Shown here: piece by piece, positions 1-6,300 of the stretch | Layout: every line of letters starts with the position of its first letter | How positions within the stretch are numbered: the first letter of the stretch is position 1 | NCBI GenBank assembly: GCA_900555195.1 | Contig: USKC01000139.1 | Location: 1 to 7,876, forward strand | Source: an uncultured Lachnospiraceae bacterium | Lineage (GTDB): Bacteria > Bacillota > Clostridia > Lachnospirales > Lachnospiraceae | Length of the DNA: 7,876 nt | Direction: 5' to 3' | The notes under the pieces: model-generated | Told to the model about the DNA's origin: nothing | Database searches by the model: none | What the model saw: only the letters and a program-made list of their open reading frames with translations | Position numbers and translations under genes: made by a program

Positions 1-795
1 TTCAAGCTCCTGATATCTTCCGGCAAAATATTCCCGTACCAGATATCCCACATCTGTCAGTTTCCGGTTCACAGGCATCTGAGGATGTTCCAGCTTGCTG
101 TATTCGTGAAAAGCCGACAAAAGACTGCTGACCTGATCCGCTTTCCGAATAATCGTATCCAGTGCACCGGAACGCTTTTCTTCCGGGATCATTCCATCCT
201 GAAGAGCCTGGGCACATCCCCGGATCACAGCTGCCGGCGTCTTCAGATCATGGGAAATATCTGCCAAGAGCTGCCGTCTGGCTCCATCCAGCTTAATCCT
301 TTCGGCTTCGCTCTTTTGAAGCTGCCTTTCCATTTCCACAAACCGTGCTGCTATGGCGGAGAACTCTGCCGGTCCCTGGTAATGCTCCATTCCGCTTGGC
401 CGTCCCTTTTCCAGGTTCTCAATTCCTCCAAGAAAAGGCTGCAAAAACCGCCGGATCCGACGGCTTAAACGATAGATGCAGACCGCAGCCAGAATGACCA
501 GGCCGATCCGCGTATGTTTTCCGATCAGTTTTACCCCTGCATAGGCGATCACCACCGTCATCGGAAGCATCCAGAGGATCCGGTAATAAGTGCCTGCCTC
601 TTCCACCTTATCCATCACCGTCTTGAACAGGGGAAAGAAAAAAAGCACCGTGATCACTACGGAAGTCTCTGCCAGAACGATCCGTATTTTCCTATCCTTT
701 TCCGTTGCCAGCAGATAGATAAGAGCTATCAGAAACAAAAAAGGATAGATTCCGCTCCCACAATAATCCAGGAAAATCGTCCATATTTCACTCAT
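1..795 (-). CDS. Membrane sensor histidine kinase, 3' end cut off by the window
   Basis: The reading frame is open from ATG at 795 to base 1 (265 residues, no stop), so the C-terminal ATPase domain lies outside the window. Four hydrophobic segments sit at about residues 15-30, 38-57, 73-91 and 96-110. A HAMP-like linker follows (about 111-160, PFLGGIENLEKGR then EFSAIAARFVEME), then a HisKA dimerisation domain with the H-box LLADISHDLKTPAAVIRG. H182 is the predicted autophosphorylated histidine. The start is set by GGAGGAAAGCG directly before the ATG. The family role is to phosphorylate a response regulator in answer to an envelope signal. No response regulator lies upstream in this window; one may follow downstream. 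Most kinases of this layout have two membrane helices around an extracellular sensor, so four tightly packed helices are unusual here (see findings). Kinase identity is firm; the signal is unknown. Confidence 0.9.
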   Translation of the reverse strand, partial: MSEIWTIFLDYCGSGIYPFLFLIALIYLLATEKDRKIRIVLAETSVVITVLFFFPLFKTVMDKVEEAGTYYRILWMLPMTVVIAYAGVKLIGKHTRIGLVILAAVCIYRLSRRIRRFLQPFLGGIENLEKGRPSGMEHYQGPAEFSAIAARFVEMERQLQKSEAERIKLDGARRQLLADISHDLKTPAAVIRGCAQALQDGMIPEEKRSGALDTIIRKADQVSSLLSAFHEYSKLEHPQMPVNRKLTDVGYLVREYFAGRYQELE

Positions 796-811
796 CGCTT
801 TCCTCCATACA

Positions 812-839
812 TCGTAGCAGTTCAGACCTGTCTGAACTA
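812..839 (-). repeat. 28-bp dyad repeat, copy 1, just upstream of the histidine kinase
   Basis: Bases 820-837 form a dyad with perfect 8-bp arms (GTTCAGAC and GTCTGAAC) around a 2-bp centre; the arms extend to 9 bp in this copy. The 28-bp block matches 7713-7740 at 25 of 28 positions, in the same orientation, and the matching extends beyond the dyad into a conserved CTACGA (minus strand). Read on the minus strand, the dyad is followed by TGCTACGAT, which resembles an extended -10 box, 17 bp before the kinase ATG, so the dyad would sit in the -35/-10 spacer. No clear -35 is visible. As RNA it gives a 7-bp stem with a 4-nt loop, but there is no adjacent T-run, so it is not a typical terminator. 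It may be an operator or a dispersed intergenic repeat. Confidence 0.75.
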
Positions 840-865
840 GTCCCATACATCCACTCTCATCTTTG

Positions 866-2047
866 CTATGACACAAGGATCACATACGCAGCCAAATATA
901 CCACGCATGGAATACAGCTTGCCGCCAGCGGAATCAGTGCCGCCGGGCGCTTCTGCCTGATCGCCAGCACCAGCCCGGTCAGGGCGATCAGAAGCCCTGC
1001 CAGAAATGCTCCCATAGTGGTCGCCATGGCCGCGACTATATTATTGGCAGCAAGCAAAATCCACCAGCCGCTCTGACCGACGCCCTTCTTCTCCTCCCAA
1101 AGCTGCAAAAGTATCCACACAATCACCAGCAGCACCAGATTGCACAGCAGCGATTTGCCCTGCCAGGTACGCATCAGGAAAAAAGTGGCATTGGTATAAA
1201 TAGACGTATTCCCGAAAATCTGGAGAATCCCCACCACAATCAGAAAAGCCGCCGTTTTTCTTCCCTGCCCGCGAAACAGGCGCTGTCCTATCCGGAAATA
1301 AACAATATAGGTCAGCGGTATGAGCAAAAGCGGCAGCACACTGTGCGCGATGATCGCCGCATGAATTCCCGTCACCCTCGCCAGATACGCTTCCCAGACT
1401 GGAAGGGATGCCAGCGCATGGCGCACATCCAGGGTGGTGGTAAGCCCCGTATAAGGCAGAATCCGATAAAGCACATTCGTTTCATCCGTGATCACGGACT
1501 GCGCCACATAATAAGCATCATCCCCATCAAAAAAAGCATGCGTATATGCCATATACATCTGAAAAAGGATCAGCGCTGCGGCCAAAAGGAAATAGATGCA
1601 GGTCTCTGCCTGCGGCTTTTTCCACCCTTTTGTCACCAACCCATGTATATCCTGCGCCAATCCCTTCAAAACCGGGAATCCAATCAGCACACCTGCCAGG
1701 GACAGGACAGCCAGCATCACGGAATATGCCGTCACAATGACAGGAAATCCCCAGGGTTTCGCGATGATGACCGGAACTGCCAGCAGCTGAAATACTGCCA
1801 GTTCCAGCAAAAAGCCAGCCGCATACACTGCTGCCGGGCAGACGCTTACCGGCTCCCTTCCCATCAGGCGCGCCATCCATCCCTTTCTGTCCTTTTGTTC
1901 CTTCTTTCCCATGTGGTCTTTCTTTTCCGCTTTTTCCAGCCTTTTCCACGCCGGCTCTTCTCCCGGCATGGCCAGGGCGGGAAGCAGTCCCATGCAAAAT
2001 GGAGCCGCAACCAAAACCAAAAATGCCACCAACAGTTCTCTGATCAT
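866..2047 (-). CDS. Polytopic membrane protein, DUF6077-like
   Basis: This 393-residue protein has about nine to ten hydrophobic segments. A first helix (about 3-25) is followed by a highly charged, Lys/Glu-rich stretch (31-64) and then further helices. The most telling region is the loop FFDGDDAYYVAQSVI (172-186, with D174, D176 and D177), followed by LPYTG (197-201), RHALASLPVWEAYLARVTG (209-227) and RTWQGKSLL (293-301). From memory these match DUF6077 proteins of Lachnospiraceae. An acidic loop after a membrane helix also recalls GT-C glycosyltransferases, where such residues bind the lipid-linked sugar; that role is an inference. The start is supported by GAGAGGTAAAAATG. It lies 60 bp downstream of the SGNH gene and is probably cotranscribed with it. 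The protein ends immediately after its last helix, so it could be a short family member. The domain call is moderate and the function is unproven. Confidence 0.75.
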   Translation of the reverse strand: MIRELLVAFLVLVAAPFCMGLLPALAMPGEEPAWKRLEKAEKKDHMGKKEQKDRKGWMARLMGREPVSVCPAAVYAAGFLLELAVFQLLAVPVIIAKPWGFPVIVTAYSVMLAVLSLAGVLIGFPVLKGLAQDIHGLVTKGWKKPQAETCIYFLLAAALILFQMYMAYTHAFFDGDDAYYVAQSVITDETNVLYRILPYTGLTTTLDVRHALASLPVWEAYLARVTGIHAAIIAHSVLPLLLIPLTYIVYFRIGQRLFRGQGRKTAAFLIVVGILQIFGNTSIYTNATFFLMRTWQGKSLLCNLVLLVIVWILLQLWEEKKGVGQSGWWILLAANNIVAAMATTMGAFLAGLLIALTGLVLAIRQKRPAALIPLAASCIPCVVYLAAYVILVS

Positions 2048-2107
2048 TTTTACCTCTCATTTCCTGTCTGCCTGAGGACATCCGTTCCATATTTGAAAAG
2101 CAGCCCG

Positions 2108-3169
2108 TCAATCATACCAGTTATCATAGATCGCCTCATAATCATAACCAGAAGCCAGTTCCCGCAGATCCTCGAAGACACCTTCATAGTTCTCCTGCGT
2201 CAGCTCACAGTCGCCGTTCGCAAAACATTCCACAATATACCTGCAGACATCCGCATGATAATGCGTATAATCCGCATAGTTGTTCAGATCACAGACGATC
2301 TCCCTCTGGTTCTGGAAGCAGAAAACCCGCACATTCTCATAGGAAAGCAAACGTTCCGTCATATAAGAAAGCTCCTCGATCACCGCATCCAGCTGCTTCT
2401 GCCTCATCACATCATTCCAGTAAAGGATGCTGTAGGGCGGATAGAAAAAGACGAATTCCGTCTCCGGATGCGCTTCGATATAAGGGAGGATATTCGTCTG
2501 CAGATTCGCCTCCACTCCATCCAGAAACACATCCGCTTCCATCTCTTCCTCCGCCTCTTCGGCTGGCACATAATACATCAGCACATTCGCCTTGGTATAA
2601 TACTGATCCGTCCACCACGGCTTATACAGCTGCGTCCAATCCGTCCGCTCCGTCTCATCCACCAGAGGCTTCAGAATATAGTTGAGGATCACGTCCTTAT
2701 TGAACACATATTGAATGTTATTGAACGGGTTCTTATCATACAGATATTCCGGAATGGGATACTTGGTCTCATTCACATCCGCAGAGAAGGTTCCCTGATC
2801 GATCGCCATGAATACCGTTTGCACCGTATCTTTCTTGGCATCAAAAATGAGTTCCATGATATTGGCTTCATCCTTTGGATATGCGCCGTTATAGCTCAGC
2901 TTTACCGTATTTTCTCCCAGTTCCTCCATAAACCAGTCCGTATCAAAACTCGCCGTCATGGATGAACCCAGCAGCACGCTTGTATAGTCCAGCTTTCTCG
3001 CCATTCCCGGATTCTGGGAAAGCTGGTTGTCCACCTTATAGGGGAAACCGGACAGCGGCTTATGATATTGAAAGAACGGATCCACCAGAAGCACCAGGGC
3101 CGCAGCCCCCAGGAAACCCAGGCTGCAGATCACACCAAACACCAGGAGCCATTTCTTTGATTGGGTCAT
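2108..3169 (-). CDS. Membrane-anchored SGNH/DltD-like acyl-transfer partner of the MBOAT
   Basis: This 353-residue protein has one N-terminal helix (about 7-29) with Lys before it, which suggests a signal anchor and an extracellular catalytic domain. SGNH-type features are visible: VLLGSSMTASF (65-75, candidate nucleophile S70), SYNGAYPKDE (92-101, candidate oxyanion Asn94), FVFFYPPYS (239-247), and a DxxH motif in NYADYTHYH (297-305; D300 and H303 complete the triad). Its position 11 bp behind the MBOAT gene is the usual pairing for DltB/DltD- or AlgI/AlgJ-type systems, where the SGNH protein takes part in transferring the acyl group to the extracellular polymer. Esterase activity is the alternative. 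ATG 3169 is chosen because AGGAGAGG sits just before it; an in-frame ATG at 3235 lies inside the MBOAT gene and is less likely. A strongly acidic run (AEEAEEEMEAD, 203-213) is unusual. Sequence is too divergent to name it dltD. Confidence 0.82.
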   Translation of the reverse strand: MTQSKKWLLVFGVICSLGFLGAAALVLLVDPFFQYHKPLSGFPYKVDNQLSQNPGMARKLDYTSVLLGSSMTASFDTDWFMEELGENTVKLSYNGAYPKDEANIMELIFDAKKDTVQTVFMAIDQGTFSADVNETKYPIPEYLYDKNPFNNIQYVFNKDVILNYILKPLVDETERTDWTQLYKPWWTDQYYTKANVLMYYVPAEEAEEEMEADVFLDGVEANLQTNILPYIEAHPETEFVFFYPPYSILYWNDVMRQKQLDAVIEELSYMTERLLSYENVRVFCFQNQREIVCDLNNYADYTHYHADVCRYIVECFANGDCELTQENYEGVFEDLRELASGYDYEAIYDNWYD

Positions 3170-3180
3170 GCTTACCTCTC

Positions 3181-4716
3181 CTAAAACTGAAAATACAAAA
3201 AACTGCTCACTCCCGACAGGGAAAACGTACACCACAAAAACAGGAATGCCGTCACCGCCGCATTCCAGGCCGTAGGCCGGAAACGTTCCGCCTTCTCATC
3301 CGCATTCGGAGCGAAGAACACCACGAGCAGCGTGCCAATCGTGATGGCAATTCCCAGATAATACTGGGCGAACGGCAGGCTGTCCAAATGCGCCAGCTTG
3401 AGAATATACCAGAATTCATCTAAGTTGAACCCTTCCATAAGGCCTACAGAAGGAAGCGCAAATCCGCCGTGCAGCAGCCTTTCAAACACAGCAAGCGCCT
3501 GGGAAACGCTTTCCGCCCGGAAAAACACCCACGCACAGCAGCAGAAAGCAAAGGTCAGAAACGTTCCCGCTATCCTGCCCGCGGAAACGGATCCGCTGCT
3601 TTTTTTCTTTTTCCCTGATAAAACGGGCTGTCCGTCTTCCACACGCTTCCTGTGAAGCTGCCACATCCGCGTAAACAGATAGAGCACGCCGTGGAGCGCG
3701 CCCCACAGGATGAAGTTCCAGCCCGCTCCATGCCACAGGCCGCTCAGAAGGAAGATAAAGAGCAGATTCGCATACATTCGCCCTCTCCCCTTCCTGTTTC
3801 CTCCCAGGGGAATATAAATATACCTGGTGAAAAAACGGTTCAGCGTGATATGCCATCCCTTCCAGAAATCCACAATATTGGACGCCTTATAAGGCGAACG
3901 GAAATTCACCGGAAGTTCCAGGCCAAACATCCAGGAAAGCCCTCTGGCCATCTGACAGTAACCGCTGAAATCAAAATACAGCTGAAGGGCATAGAATAGG
4001 ATGAGAAGCAGGCTATCCGTTCCGGTAAGCGACCCCACATTGGAATATCCCCAATCTGCCGCCTTTCCGAACGTATCCGCCACCAGCACCTTTTTCACCA
4101 TGCCCATGGTGAAAAGATAGATGCCCGCCGTAAAACGCTCCGAAGGAAATCGCGTTTTTCCGATCCCGGCAAGCTGCGGCAGCAGTTCCTCATGAACGGT
4201 GATCGGCCCTTGTGTCAGCTTGGGGAAGTAAGAGACGAACAGCATATAATCCAGGAAGGAGCACACTTTTGCCTCCCCCTTCCACACATCCACCACATAG
4301 CCAATCTGCTGAAAGGTAAAAAAACTGATCCCCAAAGGCAGAATCAACCCCTTCAGCACAAAAGAGGTTCCAAAGACAGCGTTCAGATTCTCCACGAAGA
4401 AATCATAATATTTAAAATAAAACAGCAAGCCCAGATTGCCCGCAATGCCGGCAATCAAAAGCGCATTGCAGAAAGCCCGCCTGCCCCCCGTGCGCTTCCT
4501 TTCATAGACAATCCCCTGGCAGAGCGCATAATTAAACAGAATACTGCCCAGAAGGATCAGAAGATACACCGGATTCGCATAAGCATAGAAAATCAGAGAC
4601 GCAGCGGTCAAAACAAGTTTCGCCGCCGTCCCTTTTCCCAAATGCACGAACAGATAATATCCAATCAGGCTAAGCGGCAGGAACAGGAAAAGAAAAACAT
4701 AAGAATTAAACAACAT
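3181..4716 (-). CDS. MBOAT-family O-acyltransferase (AlgI/DltB-like)
   Basis: At 511 residues this has the usual length for bacterial MBOAT proteins. It shows many membrane helices and the family signatures in order: FPKLTQGPI (164-172), LYFDFSGYCQMARG (246-259), NFRSPYKASNIVDFWKGWHITLNRFF (271-296 overall), YIPLGGNRKG (301-310), and LLSGLWHGAGWNFILWGALHG (323-343), where H329 is the expected catalytic histidine and H289 is also conserved. WVFFRAES (396-403) is a further family motif. Known members move an acyl group, often acetyl or D-alanyl, across the membrane for attachment to alginate, teichoic acid or other surface polymers; the donor here is not determinable. A Lys-rich cytoplasmic loop (about 355-380) separates the last helices. 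The gene follows the GT-C-like gene by 14 bp and precedes the SGNH gene by 11 bp, so all three are very likely one transcript. The ATG is preceded by a GGGGGA ribosome site 8 bp away. Confidence 0.95.
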   Translation of the reverse strand: MLFNSYVFLFLFLPLSLIGYYLFVHLGKGTAAKLVLTAASLIFYAYANPVYLLILLGSILFNYALCQGIVYERKRTGGRRAFCNALLIAGIAGNLGLLFYFKYYDFFVENLNAVFGTSFVLKGLILPLGISFFTFQQIGYVVDVWKGEAKVCSFLDYMLFVSYFPKLTQGPITVHEELLPQLAGIGKTRFPSERFTAGIYLFTMGMVKKVLVADTFGKAADWGYSNVGSLTGTDSLLLILFYALQLYFDFSGYCQMARGLSWMFGLELPVNFRSPYKASNIVDFWKGWHITLNRFFTRYIYIPLGGNRKGRGRMYANLLFIFLLSGLWHGAGWNFILWGALHGVLYLFTRMWQLHRKRVEDGQPVLSGKKKKSSGSVSAGRIAGTFLTFAFCCCAWVFFRAESVSQALAVFERLLHGGFALPSVGLMEGFNLDEFWYILKLAHLDSLPFAQYYLGIAITIGTLLVVFFAPNADEKAERFRPTAWNAAVTAFLFLWCTFSLSGVSSFLYFQF

Positions 4717-4730
4717 GTGACCATCCCCCT

Positions 4731-6158
4731 TCAGCGTTCCGGCCTATCCAAAGCGCTGCGCGCAAATCTGCCCGAAAAGCTGCGCGCCTTCCACCATTCA
4801 TTCAGCATCAGGATCAGCGCGATGTAAAACAAAGCCATATTATAAATCGTATAACGCGTCTGACAGAAAATCACCAGGGAAACGAGCCCCACATTGAAGA
4901 AAATGGACAGAAGCACAAGTCCTCCGATCTGAAGCACTCTCCGATTCTTTCCAACCCACAGGTTCCACAAAAACAACAGCAGATATACACAATACGCAAC
5001 CAGACTGTACCAGTTCAGAACCGGATTTCTCTGCGCCACCGTCGTAATCAGGCCAGAAAGGAAGTTGTCCAGGAAAGAAGCTGTCAGCTTCCCAAGATTA
5101 TGGGGCAGCACCGACACATTGATCACACCCATGATCCGATCCGCATGTTCACTCAGCACCACATCATCCTCTCCGTACCGTTCCCGCACGAACGCATTGA
5201 CAGCGGGCCACATGGTGTCAATCTGAATGCAGTCATAGGAATCTCCGAAATGCTCTACCCGGTTCAGCCAGCCCTTCCCTGCGCTGTGCTTCAGATATCC
5301 CTGCTCGTCACAGGCGTCATAGATCTGAAGGAAGAGCTCCCTGATCTCTTCATCTTCGATATACGCCGCATCACTTCGTTCCGCCGTATAAAATGCCATC
5401 GTGGTAATAAACCGGCCGTCGCTGGAATGCCGGACCGCATCCTGTCTGACCACATAATTGTACCCTAAATCCAGCAGCGTACTCCCTCCCAGGACACCAA
5501 CCGCACAGACTGCGAGGAGAGCCACGCTTCTTCCTGCATTCCGGCTCCGGATTCCTCTGACAAGAATGCAGACCGCCAGCATCGCCAGGGCGATCACCAT
5601 CTGCTTTCTGGCAGAAATCATCAGGAATGCCACCACACAGCTTAATACCAAACCTTTTTTGGTCTGGTGAAAACAATATTCCAGCAGATAGCGAAAGAAC
5701 AGAAGGTAACAGGAAATCGTGATTCCCTCCGTCAGAATACTGTTGGAATACATGGAGCCCCGTCTGGCCGCAAACCGGCAAAGCAGGGAGACCGCCAGGG
5801 GCATGCACAAAAGCAGGAGGGAGACGAGTTTGGGCGTTTTGCACTCCTTACGAATGTAGTTCACAAGGCTCCAGGTAGCAAACGCCGCCAGGATGCTCTG
5901 AAAAAAGGCCACCGCCGTCAGATAGAAATCCGCTCCAAAACCGGAAAACACAGCCCGGAAAGCCGCCAGCAACAGGCAGTACAGCGGTTCCCTGGAAATA
6001 TCCATCTCAATATAGCTGGGCGAATCCACACAGATAACCGCTCCGTCAAAACAAGCAAAAAACAGATAGAAACACAGGCATAACCCCAACATAAAAGCCG
6101 AGAAAGCCCTTCCGTCTGAAAAGGGCGAGCGCAAATGATTCTTTTTTTCCGTTGTCAT
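4731..6158 (-). CDS. Polytopic membrane protein, probable GT-C-type glycosyltransferase
   Basis: The 475-residue protein has a short cytoplasmic N-terminus, roughly nine to eleven helices, and a long hydrophilic segment (about 237-350) predicted to lie outside the membrane. After the first helix comes VICVDSPSYIEMDISREPLYCLLLA (41-65 overall), an acidic loop plus an REP(L)Y motif like that of GT-C enzymes using polyprenyl-phosphate sugars (D45, E51 and D53 are candidate catalytic or metal residues). SNSILTEGI (138-146), SARKQM (182-187) and CQTRYTIYNMALFYIALIL (432-450) also recall that superfamily. The family call is by pattern only; no specific Pfam family is recognised. The start at 6158 is chosen because AAGGAGG lies 5 bp before ATG; a longer in-frame start at 6269 would add a basic, low-complexity leader without a good ribosome site. 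It opens the tight membrane-protein cluster and ends 14 bp before the MBOAT gene. Confidence 0.75.
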   Translation of the reverse strand: MTTEKKNHLRSPFSDGRAFSAFMLGLCLCFYLFFACFDGAVICVDSPSYIEMDISREPLYCLLLAAFRAVFSGFGADFYLTAVAFFQSILAAFATWSLVNYIRKECKTPKLVSLLLLCMPLAVSLLCRFAARRGSMYSNSILTEGITISCYLLFFRYLLEYCFHQTKKGLVLSCVVAFLMISARKQMVIALAMLAVCILVRGIRSRNAGRSVALLAVCAVGVLGGSTLLDLGYNYVVRQDAVRHSSDGRFITTMAFYTAERSDAAYIEDEEIRELFLQIYDACDEQGYLKHSAGKGWLNRVEHFGDSYDCIQIDTMWPAVNAFVRERYGEDDVVLSEHADRIMGVINVSVLPHNLGKLTASFLDNFLSGLITTVAQRNPVLNWYSLVAYCVYLLLFLWNLWVGKNRRVLQIGGLVLLSIFFNVGLVSLVIFCQTRYTIYNMALFYIALILMLNEWWKARSFSGRFARSALDRPER

Positions 6159-6300
6159 GAGTTCCTCCTTCCGGGCTATCCGGCGGTCACGCCGCCCTGT
6201 TGCCGCTTTCTTCCATTCGCTCCCCCGCCTCTTCGTCCGGATATCCAGCCGTCTCAGTCCTTTCGTCATAACCGCTCAGGCAAGGCCGGACGGCTGTCAT
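6159..6300 (-). other. Intercistronic gap with inverted repeat and a possible 9-residue leader ORF
   Basis: This is the only sizeable gap inside the cluster. An 8-bp perfect inverted repeat, CAGCCGTC (6246-6253) and GACGGCTG (6289-6296), starts directly after the SEC-C stop codon and encloses 35 nt with a further CCTT/AAGG pairing. There is no T-run, so a classical intrinsic terminator is not supported. Further along, ATG at 6216 with a GGGGGAG ribosome-like site opens a 9-codon frame (MEESGNRAA) ending in TGA at 6187. The stop lies 28 bp before the next gene and inside a GGCGG/CCGCC hairpin (about 6180-6195). No promoter was seen. The hairpins and the short frame could tune expression between the SEC-C gene and the membrane genes, or be chance in GC-rich DNA. 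Confidence 0.35.

Noticed and set aside
820..837. Dyad as an intrinsic terminator after the DUF6077-like gene
   Set aside because: The stem has no T-run next to it on either strand, and its duplicate lies upstream of a gene rather than after one.
812..839. LexA, CIRCE or similar known operator
   Set aside because: The arms GTTCAGAC and GTCTGAAC have the opposite order to LexA-type GAAC-N4-GTTC and do not match the CIRCE sequence; no known operator was recognised.
1343..2965. 540-codon open frame on the plus strand
   Set aside because: It lies antisense across two well-supported membrane/SGNH genes, is rich in Arg, His and Ile as expected for an antisense shadow, shows no domain, and has no ribosome site.
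3170..3235. Longer start (ATG 3235) for the SGNH protein
   Set aside because: It would overlap the MBOAT C-terminus by about 55 bp and place a second hydrophobic stretch before the signal anchor. ATG 3169 has AGGAGAGG at proper spacing.
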